NCBI RefSeq assembly: GCF_006538325.1 | Contig: NZ_BJKK01000003.1 | Location: 186,001-250,000 of the forward strand | From: Alteromonas sp. KUL42 | GTDB lineage: Bacteria > Pseudomonadota > Gammaproteobacteria > Enterobacterales > Alteromonadaceae | Length of the DNA stretch: 64,000 bases | Direction: 5' to 3' | Shown: positions 16,979 to 27,228 of the stretch, piece after piece | Numbering within the stretch: the stretch's first letter is position 1 | Layout of the letters: the number at the start of each line of letters is the position of its first letter | Notes under the pieces: model-generated | The model's database searches: none | What the model was told of the DNA's origin: nothing | Seen by the model: only the letters and a program-made list of their open reading frames with translations | Made by a program: the position numbers and the translations under genes

Positions 16979-19030
16979 CTAATGCACTTCAGTACTAAAA
17001 TTCGTTATTGCCTCTGATAAACCTGAAAAACGTTTATCAACGGTCGCTACCATCTGCTTTAGTACCGGCTTATCGGCTATGATCAAACACCCAGATTTCG
17101 CCCGCGTTAGGCCTGTATAAACTAAACCTCTATGACACAAACTCGCTGCTTTTTCGCTTTCTGGCTGTGGCAACAACATAACCACATTATCAAATTCCGA
17201 GCCTTGTGATTTATGAATCGTCATCGCAAAAACCGTTTCAAATTGAGGTAATCGAGACAATGAAATGCTTCGCAGTTCGCCACTGCTTAATTCGAACCAC
17301 GCGAGTAATTTTCCTGTTTCGTCTGGCCAAATAACCCCAACCTCGCCGTTCGACAAACGCTGAGGATGATGATTTTTCACTATCATTATTGGCTGGCCTT
17401 GATAGAAACGACCTTCCCAACGTTTTATTTTGGGCTTAATGGCATCAAATACCAGTGCATTAAGCCCTTCTACGCCGTTTGGCCCTTTGCGCACAGGCGT
17501 TAACCAACGCACATTATTTAGTGCACGCAGTGCACTTGTGGCATCAGTTGCGTTTAAGACAGCCTCAAAACTCTCTTTGGCTAAACGCCGCAAATCATTC
17601 ACATTGACCAAGTTTTCAGGCAGTAAATAAACCCCTTTCTTTAATAGGTCTGTACCTTCTATATTACTGTGCTTTTCATATACCGAAAGCGCAGCCTCAA
17701 CATCGAGTACATTTCCTTTCTGCATTGCCCAAGCAACCTGCGCGAGCTGGCCTTTGAATCGCTTAGGCGCCTGTAAGGTAGCAACCCAAGATTTCGCAGA
17801 TTCATCCACAGGCAACAGAGGAAGGTGCGGACAAAGCTTAGCAATATACTGGCGCATGTGATTAGGAACACCACCAGTATTCAAGGCTAGGTTTTCGCGT
17901 TGAGCTGATACTTGCTTTGATGTTGATGATGGTGCTATCGAAGTAGATGAATCATCAAGTAATGGGCTTTCCACTAGTTGTTCGAGCACATTTCCAAGCT
18001 CTACGGCGGGCAATTGATCGGCATCACCAATAAAATAAAGGCGTGCATGGCTGGGCAACGCGCGTAATATTCTGGCCATCAACGCCAAGTCAACCATACT
18101 AGCCTCATCAACAATCAATACGTCAACATTAAGCATATGATGCTGATGATATCGCGTGGCGACGGTGTGCTCGCGCAAACCCAGTAGTCTGTGGAGAGTT
18201 AGTGCGTCAGTAGGTACTTTTCGTAAGGCGTCGTCATTAACTTTTCCGCGAAGCCCTTCAATACTGCTCGAAATTGACTCCGTCATGCGCTGTTGTGCCT
18301 TACCGGTTGGCGCAGCAAGTACGATATTTAATTTATCGTTGCAAGCCTGTAATGCCAGCAGCAAACGCAAAACCGTGTAGGTTTTCCCCGTCCCCGGCCC
18401 GCCGTTTATCACACTAAAGCGCTGTACTAAACACTTAGCTACCGCTACTTGTTGCCAGTCCTGCTCATCGGTAACGTCAGTTGGAAAAATATCTGACCAT
18501 AGCGATTTTACTCTGCCTACTGAATCTTCATCAAGTGGTTCGTATGTTGTCCGTTGGGAAACTTGACGCGCTATTTCTTGCTCAAATTCAAAGTAACGCC
18601 GGCTATACAAGCGACCGTGTTGGTAAACGAACAATGGCGAAATTTTTTCATCGCTCAAGGCGTCTTTCACCACTTTAATCAAGCTTGTCAGTGATGGGAA
18701 AACAACGCCTTCTTTACGCGGCTGACTACTATGCTGCAGCTCTTCACTTACATCGCTTCCTTGACTCTCCTCACTTTCTATATTCTCTTTACTTCCTTTT
18801 ATGTCGTCAAAAAAGCGCTTATTAGCAATACTTGATAGCACAACACAACTGTGACCATTTCGCTGCATAGATGACAAGCAAACCAATAACGCAGCCCAAA
18901 CTTGCCTACTTTCCTCGTCTAAGGAACCGGTGCGTGAAAACGCCGTAGCAATTTGCCTATCAATCGCTTCTGTACCCGATAGCGTGTCTAAAAGCGCTGA
19001 TACAACATTATCTATCATCTGCAATGCCAT
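16979..19030 (-). CDS. recD: exodeoxyribonuclease V subunit alpha (RecD)
   Basis: A 683-residue SF1 helicase. The Walker A motif GGPGTGKT is at 210-217. Further helicase motifs are AAPTGKAQQRM, LHRLLG, DVLIVDEASMVDLALMA and GDADQLPAVELGNVL, and near the C-terminus TIHKSQGSEFDNV and VYTGLTRAK. RecD is the 5'-3' helicase of RecBCD, which resects double-strand breaks, loads RecA and degrades linear DNA. It follows recC and recB on the same strand, completing the enzyme. It is somewhat longer than the E. coli protein because of an acidic insert (about 80-105) and a serine-rich insert in the middle. A second ATG at 19018 is an alternative start, as AAAGGA lies 11 bases before it and abuts the first ATG. 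Confidence 0.95.
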   Translation of the reverse strand: MALQMIDNVVSALLDTLSGTEAIDRQIATAFSRTGSLDEESRQVWAALLVCLSSMQRNGHSCVVLSSIANKRFFDDIKGSKENIESEESQGSDVSEELQHSSQPRKEGVVFPSLTSLIKVVKDALSDEKISPLFVYQHGRLYSRRYFEFEQEIARQVSQRTTYEPLDEDSVGRVKSLWSDIFPTDVTDEQDWQQVAVAKCLVQRFSVINGGPGTGKTYTVLRLLLALQACNDKLNIVLAAPTGKAQQRMTESISSSIEGLRGKVNDDALRKVPTDALTLHRLLGLREHTVATRYHQHHMLNVDVLIVDEASMVDLALMARILRALPSHARLYFIGDADQLPAVELGNVLEQLVESPLLDDSSTSIAPSSTSKQVSAQRENLALNTGGVPNHMRQYIAKLCPHLPLLPVDESAKSWVATLQAPKRFKGQLAQVAWAMQKGNVLDVEAALSVYEKHSNIEGTDLLKKGVYLLPENLVNVNDLRRLAKESFEAVLNATDATSALRALNNVRWLTPVRKGPNGVEGLNALVFDAIKPKIKRWEGRFYQGQPIMIVKNHHPQRLSNGEVGVIWPDETGKLLAWFELSSGELRSISLSRLPQFETVFAMTIHKSQGSEFDNVVMLLPQPESEKAASLCHRGLVYTGLTRAKSGCLIIADKPVLKQMVATVDKRFSGLSEAITNFSTEVH

Positions 19031-19160
19031 CCTTTACGTTTGCATAACCTGTCGGGTTATTCATCGATACTTTCAATTTTGGCTTTCCACCTTTGCATTC
19101 CACCTTGGCTTTATATCTATGCTTTCTAGCTATGCCTTGTTTCATCGCCAATCACTATTG

Positions 19161-22100
19161 CTATTCATCATCAAAGCTAAATTGCTGTTGGTCAGGTGAA
19201 GAGGTGTTTGTGACATTTCCACTAAATGCCGCGTCTAAACGCCGTAAGACCGAAAGTGATATGGATGTATAAAACACACCTTCTTCATTTTTGTTGTCAG
19301 GATGCATGCCCCGTAAATACAAATAATATACACCACCGAAATATTGTTCTGGCGTGTAGTCAGGCAAAGTATTTTGTAGATAGCGGTGCAAGGCAACGCT
19401 ATAGATGAGGTACTGCAAGTCGTATAAATGATGCTGGTTATTTTCAAAAAGTACTGATGGCGTATAGTGACCGACGGTATCCCCTAACCACGTGGACTTG
19501 TAGTCGGCAACGTAATACTTGCCTTCATGTTCAAAAATAAGATCGATAAAACCATGCATCATGCCTTCTAGTTCACTGGTTAGTAAGTTAGGCACAGACA
19601 AGGCATTTGCCGACAATTGCGAAGCAACATTTTTTCTATGTTCAACGAGTATTTCGCGTAGTAGAGACCATTGGCTTTCATTCATTGGAAAATAGAACTC
19701 AGCCTCTCTGAGAGTCTGGTTTTGATGTAAATCGCACATACACAACCCACTCTTTAACCTCAATGGCGTATTCAGCACTTCGTTAAGCCATGCATAAAGT
19801 GCAGGAACCTTGGGTTCTTCCAATCCAAATCGAATGACTAGCTCACTTCCCACCTCTTCCCACTCGGGCTTACTGAAATCAGTATGCTCGAGTATGTCGT
19901 GCAGCAGGTTTCCTGCACTTGCACCTTTTGGTAACGTAAACCTCAAGCTGTCTTTCGTGGCACTTGCTGTAAAGACGTTATCAGCATTGCGTTGATATTG
20001 AGACTCTTTCAATATCAAGGTTTCATCGTCACTGAATAACTCTTCATCGCGCACAGTTTGAATGATCGGGATCCCATTTAACGGCGTAGATGAAACCGCT
20101 GCAGAAGCGGAAAGATGTGAAGGCGTATGAGTAGTCAGGCGACTTAAGGCAGAGAATGAGTATAAACGCCATGTCTCACTGGCCGTTCCAGTGAATTGAC
20201 TTACGCTTAACTCTGGCATTTTTTCATTATTTACTAACTGCTTGTTTTGCGCTTTTGCAAATTCCCCATCAATGTGACAAGTAAAGGCGTCTTGCTCGCT
20301 TGCAATGCGCGACAATATATTGCACCACGGGTTATTTTCTACGTCCTGTTGACCGTCAATTGAATGTATTTCGTTTAAACCAAAAGCGTTAGCCATTGCA
20401 CTTTTTTCATTGCCATCTAGCGGAATAATACCCATATAACAGCGATGTGCCGCTCGCGTTATGGCTACATAAGCAAGTCGCATATCTTCTGCCGCACCCT
20501 CTGCACGTACTCTGTCGATGGCTTGTTGTGACTGCCCTAATTGAAGTTGCAAGTCTTGTTTTTCTGCATCAAAGTACGTGAATATATGCGACATTGATTT
20601 GCCATTTCGCGCTGCATCTTTGTAGCTTGTACCAAATGGAATAAAAACGATGGGATACTCAAGGCCCTTCGAACCGTGCTGGGTGATCAACCGTATAAGC
20701 TGACTATCACTTTCAAGACGTAGTGTAAGCTCTTCATCACTTTCTGGTTGCTCAATTTGCTTGTTCAACCAATCCAGTAATTGTTCTGGCCTTTGGTAAG
20801 TAGTACTGGCCTTTTCAAGCACTTCTGCCAAATGCTGATAATTAGTCAATGCCCTTTCAATATCGTTACCATGGGGATGATAACTCGACTGCATTAAGTG
20901 CAATATCACACTCATACAGCCTTTTTGCAGCCACATTTCTTTTAGGGTGAGTACCTTATCAAACGCACTGTCCCACAAGCTGTCATTCTCGTGATACAAC
21001 AACTCAATTAATGTTTCGGGTGAATATCCCCATAAGGGGGAGGCTAAACTTGCAGCCACTTTGCGACTGTCAGTTGCATGCCATATACCATTTAAAAGAC
21101 GCAATATGTCTTTTGCTTCTGGCGCAGCGAATAAATTGCTGCGATCGCTAAGGTAAACGCATGCCAACCCGTTTTGCTGCAACACGTATTTAACGATATT
21201 GGCTTCAGTTCTGTCTTTTACCAAAATGGCAATATCTGCTGGCTTAACAGGTATGTTGAAAGTATTGTTTCCAGCGTTGGTATTTTTATCACTTTGCTCA
21301 GATACGGTTTGTTGAGTGAAGTGCGCATCATTCAATAGTCGGTAGATTTCCTGTGCTATCCACGAGGCCATATTACGCCGCATGGTGTTGGCATCTTGCT
21401 TATCATCCATGTGCATAGTGATATAATTCATGGCATTACGGTTGTCATGGGGGTCGTACAATGGCGTTTTTGCCGCCGCAGCCTTCGAGGTAAACTCTAC
21501 AGGGCTGTAGGTAATACCAAAACCAAACACATCGACTGGGTTACCTGAATTTATGGGTGCACCATAAAACAGACGATTGTATGCCTTCACCATCCCTTCA
21601 ACCGACCGCCAATTGGTGTTCATTACCCATCGATAGTCAGCTTGGCGACCTGCTTTTAAATAAGTAAAAATATCACCACCGCGAAAGCGATAAATAGCTT
21701 GTTTAGGATCACCAATCATTAACAGCGCATTATCGCTGTCAGCCCCCTTAGGATAGACAGCATCTAAAATGGCGTATTGTTTAGCATCGGTGTCCTGAAA
21801 TTCATCAATAAGTGCAACTGGAAACCTGTTGCGCAGTGCACTTGATAGCGCATTTCCGGGTTTTACAACTTCATCAGCCAATAAACGAATAAGATCGTCA
21901 AAATCAATGATCCCTTGGTGTTTCTTTTGTTTGGCTACCCGTAACTTTATGAATGAGATGGCATCACTTACCCGTTGTAACAACGGTATTTTTTCAATAG
22001 ATTCGGCTTTTGCATCAATGGCAGCTTGTATGTCTTTGGCAAAATTCTTTATTGGTGTAAGGATCTCTTTTACGCCGGATGTATTGCGTGCATAGCGACG

Positions 22101-23009
22101 AGCATCTAAAAATGCCAACGCTTCATCCGGTGCACTTGAATATTGTTGAGACTCTGCGCCTGTGTTCAACCACGCTTTAAGTGCCTCTAATTCCTGCGGG
22201 CGCGTTTTCTTGTGGGCAGGCGTTTTAATTAACTGTGCGACGAGCAGTGATTCGTTACTCTCAACGTCAGCTAAAAAGCGACTAAATTGGGCTATTTCAG
22301 TGGAAGGCGAATTATTGAGTGTTTGGAAAAACGCTTTTTCAATCGCTTGCTCATCAAGTAGCGTGGGCGCTAGTGTGCTTTTTATACTGGCATTAAACTC
22401 ACCGAGTAAGCGATCTGGTGTGTGCCATCCCGCCTGAGCAAGTAATAAAAAATCCTCTTCTTGTTCACTTAGCTGACGAATATAATCTTCGGCGGCTTGA
22501 AGATAGAGATCGCTGGTGTCTTTTGCGAGATTTAGCGACATCGCGAAACCACTGTCAAAAGCAAGCTGTGCAATGACGTGTTGGCAAAACCCATGAATAG
22601 TGAACACCGAGGCGTCATCTAGTTCAAGTTGCGCCGCTTTTAACCTTGCCAAACTTTCTAACGCATCATTGTTATTAAACAGATGTTGATAAACCGCGTC
22701 GCAATTTGGGTCAATCTGGTTGTTGTTATCAATCGCCTTTTGCCAAATCTGTGTAGCTTCACGTAACGTTTTGGCAATTCGACCTTTTATTTCTTCGGTA
22801 GCCGCTTTAGTAAACGTCATCACCAAAATGTCTTTTACCGTGAGAGCTTTTTCTAATAACAGGCGCAGGTACAATCTTGTAATGTTGAACGTTTTTCCCG
22901 TACCTGCACTGGCTTCAATAAGATGACGACCGCGAAGCGGCATGCCCACAACATCAAGCAACTGTGCCGTTTTCACTTCATTGGAGTTGGAATCGTTAAC
23001 CATAGTCAC
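19161..23009 (-). CDS. recB: exodeoxyribonuclease V subunit beta (RecB)
   Basis: A 1282-residue UvrD-type helicase-nuclease. Walker A is EASAGTGKTF with the core ASAGTGKT at 33-40. Later helicase motifs include DEFQDTDAKQYAIL, GDPKQAIYRFRGGDIFTY, TQHGSKGLEYPIVFIP and RLAYVAITRAAHR. The C-terminal RecB nuclease domain has GFIDLIFEHEGKYYVADYKS, supplying the metal-binding aspartates and catalytic lysine, and LQYLIYSVALHRYL as the QxxxY motif. RecB is the 3'-5' motor and the only nuclease site of the complex. Its start overlaps the recC stop by 4 bp, so the two are translationally coupled. Unlike that junction, 130 bp separate its stop from the recD start. Confidence 0.96.
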   Translation of the reverse strand: MTMVNDSNSNEVKTAQLLDVVGMPLRGRHLIEASAGTGKTFNITRLYLRLLLEKALTVKDILVMTFTKAATEEIKGRIAKTLREATQIWQKAIDNNNQIDPNCDAVYQHLFNNNDALESLARLKAAQLELDDASVFTIHGFCQHVIAQLAFDSGFAMSLNLAKDTSDLYLQAAEDYIRQLSEQEEDFLLLAQAGWHTPDRLLGEFNASIKSTLAPTLLDEQAIEKAFFQTLNNSPSTEIAQFSRFLADVESNESLLVAQLIKTPAHKKTRPQELEALKAWLNTGAESQQYSSAPDEALAFLDARRYARNTSGVKEILTPIKNFAKDIQAAIDAKAESIEKIPLLQRVSDAISFIKLRVAKQKKHQGIIDFDDLIRLLADEVVKPGNALSSALRNRFPVALIDEFQDTDAKQYAILDAVYPKGADSDNALLMIGDPKQAIYRFRGGDIFTYLKAGRQADYRWVMNTNWRSVEGMVKAYNRLFYGAPINSGNPVDVFGFGITYSPVEFTSKAAAAKTPLYDPHDNRNAMNYITMHMDDKQDANTMRRNMASWIAQEIYRLLNDAHFTQQTVSEQSDKNTNAGNNTFNIPVKPADIAILVKDRTEANIVKYVLQQNGLACVYLSDRSNLFAAPEAKDILRLLNGIWHATDSRKVAASLASPLWGYSPETLIELLYHENDSLWDSAFDKVLTLKEMWLQKGCMSVILHLMQSSYHPHGNDIERALTNYQHLAEVLEKASTTYQRPEQLLDWLNKQIEQPESDEELTLRLESDSQLIRLITQHGSKGLEYPIVFIPFGTSYKDAARNGKSMSHIFTYFDAEKQDLQLQLGQSQQAIDRVRAEGAAEDMRLAYVAITRAAHRCYMGIIPLDGNEKSAMANAFGLNEIHSIDGQQDVENNPWCNILSRIASEQDAFTCHIDGEFAKAQNKQLVNNEKMPELSVSQFTGTASETWRLYSFSALSRLTTHTPSHLSASAAVSSTPLNGIPIIQTVRDEELFSDDETLILKESQYQRNADNVFTASATKDSLRFTLPKGASAGNLLHDILEHTDFSKPEWEEVGSELVIRFGLEEPKVPALYAWLNEVLNTPLRLKSGLCMCDLHQNQTLREAEFYFPMNESQWSLLREILVEHRKNVASQLSANALSVPNLLTSELEGMMHGFIDLIFEHEGKYYVADYKSTWLGDTVGHYTPSVLFENNQHHLYDLQYLIYSVALHRYLQNTLPDYTPEQYFGGVYYLYLRGMHPDNKNEEGVFYTSISLSVLRRLDAAFSGNVTNTSSPDQQQFSFDDE

Positions 23010-26000
23010 AGTGTTTCCTCCACCGCGGCATTAGCCACCATAGAAAACAAAATAAACCCTTGTACGCTGGGCAGATCCCCCCAGCTAACTCCTTGAGGAA
23101 ACAACCACTTCACATAAGGGTTACTGGCAACATCAGGGCCAAATTGCCCAGACGACTGCAGCCAACGGGTTAACCCCCGCACAGCCTCTTCACTTTTTAT
23201 AAAATCGTCAATATCGCGCACTATTTGCTGAGCTTCTTCTTGCTTTGCTGGTTGAGTTTGCTGTGCAGGTTGAATTTGTTGCGCAAGCTCATTTTCGTGA
23301 GCGTGCTCTTCTATTTCTACATTGCTATAGGGAGATTCATTCCAAGCAGCCTGAACTATTGCGGCAAAACGCTCCGGCTTTATTTCTGCCACAATACTTG
23401 CACTGGCAGATTTTCGTTTACCTGGCACGAACTCTGAAAACAGACTACTAAACAGTGGCGTCGGTTCGCTATAAACCTTAAGGTACAAGTGCTCAATGAA
23501 CAGCAACAATTGCTCAGCGATTTGAGGTTCAAAGGGCTGAAAACGTCGTTTCATCAACTTAGTTTCCCCTTTAACCCAGTCACAAAAGAAAACATCTAAA
23601 GGGAAGCCCGTGTGTTTAGCGCCTTCACTTGTACTTGAGAAAATAAGTTGTGTAATAAAATAGCCCAGTGCGCGGGTATCACTGATTTTCCCAGCACAGA
23701 GCTCAACAAGCGCATCACTGCCTTCAAATACACTTGCGGTAAAAGTGAAAAAGCGACCGCGAAAACTCGCAGTCTTCGGCTCTGCATCATGTGGGCCCAT
23801 TGCTTGATTGAGCGCAAGGGCACCCTCTTTCCACATTTCTAATTCATTTTTTGCCACTGGGTTTTGCGGTATATCACCACGTAGTAAAGCATATTCAATC
23901 ACCCTTTCACCAAAATTCAATTTATCATGCTGCGCTTCAATATCTTGAAGTGTGCGTTGTGGCGATGAAAAAATGGCGTCCATAATTTGATAACGGATCA
24001 GCGCATTGGTTTCGAATGGCTCGCTATTATCAAGCAGCGTCATCGACTGAGATAAATCGACACCTAAGCGCTGAGAAGAGAAATACGCTAGAGGATCAGC
24101 AAAGGCCCGTGCTATTTGCATTGCAGACACACTAACATCACTGTTGAGCTCATCGTCTTTGAGCAAGAGCCCCGTGGTTGTCACCGTATTGGCCTGAGCG
24201 TCGTTAAGCGGCCCTTCACAAAGCTCACTCGCGCCTTGCTGATTCGTGCCTTTTGACTTTTGCAATGCATCTGCTAATCGCAACCAGCCTTTGTCATAAC
24301 TAGGAAGCATGCCGACAAAACCATTTTCACTGAACGGGTGTAATGGCGCATGCGTTACGAAGCGAGACAGTGGAACTTGATATTCCAGTTCAAGCATTTC
24401 GAGAAGTTCTGCGAGCACGAGGCTAGGTTGTCGCTCACTATTGTTAGTAACGCTATTGCCTTGGTAACTTAGATACAAACTGTCACGTGCAGAGATAATG
24501 GCTTCTAAGAATAAATAACGGTCTTCTAATCGACGAGAACGATCGCCCACTCGTCGAGTAGATTTAGCCATTAAATCTAATCCTAGCGGAGTCGACTTTC
24601 GAGGAAATTCACTATCGTTCAGGCCCAAAATGCACACTTTCTTAAACGGAATACTGCGCATAGGTAACATAGAGCACACTGTAACCTGCCCCGTCACAAA
24701 GTGATTCCCTGCATCAGGGGAAGAGAATCGGTTTAACAAGAGTTCTCTAACCTGCCGCAAGCTTAACTCACTTTCATAACTTGCTTCTTCACATCGTGCG
24801 GCAAGGTCAGCGGCAACTTTTGCGATAAGCTCCCAGCTTTGCTCTTGCTCACGTGTAGGTGTAAAACAGGCATCACGCAGAGCCAGTAACGCACTGGCCC
24901 ACGCTTTGGGGGGTCTGGGCGTTGTTAACTCAGAAGCAAACTGACCTAATAATTGAACTACCTCAATGAGCTTACCCAGTGTTAGTGAGCCTTGCCCCTC
25001 TACATCTGGAATGGTGAGTACCCCGTTAATTACCATTTCGCTGTCGGGTGCAAGCATACCTGTTAATAGACGATTGAGCCCCCACCACCAACTGTATATT
25101 TCTTTATTGGTTACTCCCTCAGACACAACCGCTTTATGCTCTCCACTCAAACCCCAATGAATATGTGCTTGTTTCAACCATGCAACCATTTGATCGATAT
25201 CGTCTTGCGTTAACGCAAACCTTTTTTGCACGGCATCAAGCTGCAAGTAATCCATGATGTCAGACACGCCAAAACGGCTGTCAGGTAAGTGAAGTAACGC
25301 CATATAGGCAGCAATAAGCGGTTCGGCGTCCATTGGGCTTCTATCGGCAATGGAGCAAGGCAAACGCGTCGTTGTAACATCACCAATTTGACGCGTGCCT
25401 ACACGATGAAAGACGGCATCAACAAATGGTGCATAGTTTTCAATAGCGGGACACATAACCAAAATATCAGAGGGCGTTCTTGTATTGTCTTGCGATAGCC
25501 AGTGCAGCAAATGATCATGCAACACTTGCACTTCTCTTAACGCAGAGTGGGTACACATAACAGCAATACTATCGTCATTATCCACGTTGACGGGATGAGG
25601 TGCTTTTGCTTGTAAAATATCGTCGTGAATATAATCAAGTAATGGTGCTGCGCTGGCCGTTTTATCAGTTATTTCTGAGGCTTGACTGGGCACATCAATG
25701 GGCTGCTCTTGTCGGTTACTCGACAAAAACTTAGGTGCATCGAAGGCACTGATTTCAAACGTATCAAGTGCCGTGAGTAAGTTAAATAGTTCCCTGCCTT
25801 GCTGGCCTAAATTTCCTAAAAGCGGGTTACTTTGCGTTTCATGCATCCACCGCGCTAAACCTTCCTGACGAAGTTGCTTCGCTTGTTGAGCATTGCTCTT
25901 TGCATCGCCCCAATAATTCACGCTGGGGTTTAAATGAAAGATATGTACATCAATATGCTGTGCAAGGGCGTCAAAGAACGCAATAAGCTGTGGCGCCATG

Positions 26001-26650
26001 GTATTAATGGCAAAAACAATTACCCTAGAAGGTAAGTCTTGTGGTATTACCCCAGAGGCTAACGACTCGATGGTCATTTTATGGAGCTTAGCGGGGTGCA
26101 GCGGTTGCTCTTTTACTAACAAGCGCCATATTTCACTTTGCCAGATCTCCATGTCGTCGTGTACAACGGCTTGATTACTCTCCCAAGCAAACAACCAATC
26201 AGGCCGATACAACAAATACTGTTCATAAACATCCGCAAGTGCTGTTGCCAATTGAAGTCGCTGTACCCCTTGCTCTACTTCATTACCTGCCCGTTTCCAA
26301 TAATGATTAACCTGCTTAAACGAATGTGATTGGGTAATTTCTTCATTTTGTAAAATATTATCAATACGCCATGCAAGCACTTCTCGGCGATACGCTGATT
26401 GTTTAGGCACTTTATCTTTGCCCAAAACCGTTCTTGCTGTATTCCACATAAATCGCACGGGAAGTGGGAAATCAATATTCATGGCGACACCCTGCTCTCG
26501 CGCCAACTGCATACTTACCCAATGCTGCATACCAGGACTTTCTACCAAAATAGTCTCTGGCGTAAATACCGCTGTGGGTTGTTGCTTCAACAATGTGGTG
26601 AGAAGAAAGCTTAAATGCTCGAGTTTGTTTGATGGGTATAGCGCAAGCAA
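23006..26650 (-). CDS. recC: exodeoxyribonuclease V subunit gamma (RecC)
   Basis: A 1214-residue protein, slightly longer than E. coli RecC. The start MLALYPSNKLEHLSFLLTTL and the following ILVESPGMQHWVSMQLA and NIDFPLPVRFMWNT match the family's N-terminus. Other conserved blocks are IFHLNPSVNYWGD, MCPAIENYAPFVDAVFH, VTVCSMLPMRSIPFKKVCIL and GDRSRRLEDRYLFLEAI. RecC is an inactivated helicase fold that recognises Chi during unwinding. The first codon is TTG at 26650 with AAAGGA about 7 bases upstream; the match of residue 1 to the family supports this rare start. There is no gene like ptrA between recC and recB, as occurs in enterobacteria. Confidence 0.95.
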   Translation of the reverse strand: MLALYPSNKLEHLSFLLTTLLKQQPTAVFTPETILVESPGMQHWVSMQLAREQGVAMNIDFPLPVRFMWNTARTVLGKDKVPKQSAYRREVLAWRIDNILQNEEITQSHSFKQVNHYWKRAGNEVEQGVQRLQLATALADVYEQYLLYRPDWLFAWESNQAVVHDDMEIWQSEIWRLLVKEQPLHPAKLHKMTIESLASGVIPQDLPSRVIVFAINTMAPQLIAFFDALAQHIDVHIFHLNPSVNYWGDAKSNAQQAKQLRQEGLARWMHETQSNPLLGNLGQQGRELFNLLTALDTFEISAFDAPKFLSSNRQEQPIDVPSQASEITDKTASAAPLLDYIHDDILQAKAPHPVNVDNDDSIAVMCTHSALREVQVLHDHLLHWLSQDNTRTPSDILVMCPAIENYAPFVDAVFHRVGTRQIGDVTTTRLPCSIADRSPMDAEPLIAAYMALLHLPDSRFGVSDIMDYLQLDAVQKRFALTQDDIDQMVAWLKQAHIHWGLSGEHKAVVSEGVTNKEIYSWWWGLNRLLTGMLAPDSEMVINGVLTIPDVEGQGSLTLGKLIEVVQLLGQFASELTTPRPPKAWASALLALRDACFTPTREQEQSWELIAKVAADLAARCEEASYESELSLRQVRELLLNRFSSPDAGNHFVTGQVTVCSMLPMRSIPFKKVCILGLNDSEFPRKSTPLGLDLMAKSTRRVGDRSRRLEDRYLFLEAIISARDSLYLSYQGNSVTNNSERQPSLVLAELLEMLELEYQVPLSRFVTHAPLHPFSENGFVGMLPSYDKGWLRLADALQKSKGTNQQGASELCEGPLNDAQANTVTTTGLLLKDDELNSDVSVSAMQIARAFADPLAYFSSQRLGVDLSQSMTLLDNSEPFETNALIRYQIMDAIFSSPQRTLQDIEAQHDKLNFGERVIEYALLRGDIPQNPVAKNELEMWKEGALALNQAMGPHDAEPKTASFRGRFFTFTASVFEGSDALVELCAGKISDTRALGYFITQLIFSSTSEGAKHTGFPLDVFFCDWVKGETKLMKRRFQPFEPQIAEQLLLFIEHLYLKVYSEPTPLFSSLFSEFVPGKRKSASASIVAEIKPERFAAIVQAAWNESPYSNVEIEEHAHENELAQQIQPAQQTQPAKQEEAQQIVRDIDDFIKSEEAVRGLTRWLQSSGQFGPDVASNPYVKWLFPQGVSWGDLPSVQGFILFSMVANAAVEETL

Positions 26651-26884
26651 TCGAAAATCCTTTAATTAACCGCCTATTAGCTTTTGAAGTACAGGCTCTA
26701 GTACAACAAGTACAATACAAATAGTGTATCGCAATACGCTGCTTAGTTAAGTTATTTATTACGTTATTTTACGCTGGTTCTGGTAGATGAGTCGTTGCGC
26801 TGATTTATAAAATAAAAGGAAGTTAAGCTTTATGGCGGTTAAATAATGAGCTTATACTTTTTGGGAGGGCTATCGATTAAAGTT

Positions 26885-27006
26885 AAAAAAACCCACACAG
26901 ACCTCAGGACACGAAAAATCTGTGTGGGTAAGGTTTACGGGCTGCCCAGTAACAACGTGAATAAGCGTTGCCTGGCACTCATTCACGTTAGCGCTACTGC
27001 ACAGCA
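26885..27006 (-). ncRNA. candidate small RNA or structured leader ending in a rho-independent terminator
   Basis: This sits in a 578-bp gap without a protein gene (26651-27228). Read on the minus strand, a 9-bp perfect stem (ATTCACGTT with AACGTGAAT, plus-strand 26954-26962 and 26981-26989) is followed by an 11-bp perfect stem (TCTGTGTGGGT with ACCCACACAGA, 26891-26901 and 26919-26929) and then a run of T. That is a textbook terminator, yet no minus-strand gene precedes it. A possible promoter on the minus strand reads TTGGCA, 15 bases, then TATAGA, just upstream, giving an RNA of roughly 120 nt. It could also be an attenuated leader of recC. The rest of the gap (26651-26884, 27007-27228) shows only likely promoter DNA. 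Confidence 0.5.
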
Positions 27007-27228
27007 CAGTTAACTTCTATAGCTTTGCATGTTAGATGCCAATTTAATAAAACTTTATTTATCAGATAGTTAAACATAACCGAACTTTTTTCAAACACAC
27101 GTTTGGGTTTACGCTGGTGCAAATGCACCATTAGCATGCAGGTTCATTGCGCATTTAACTGTTTTCCACCGCTGCGCATTCCCGTACAATTTCAACTTTA
27201 TACATTTAACGGATAATCGGGAGCCACG

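Noticed and set aside
19008..19145. A 45-codon minus-strand frame between recB and recD
   Set aside because: It lacks a clear ribosome binding site, is very lysine-rich and overlaps the recD start. I mention it as an observation but do not annotate a gene.
23006..23009. Possible frameshift at the recC/recB junction
   Set aside because: The 4-bp overlap is normal translational coupling; both proteins have complete conserved ends.
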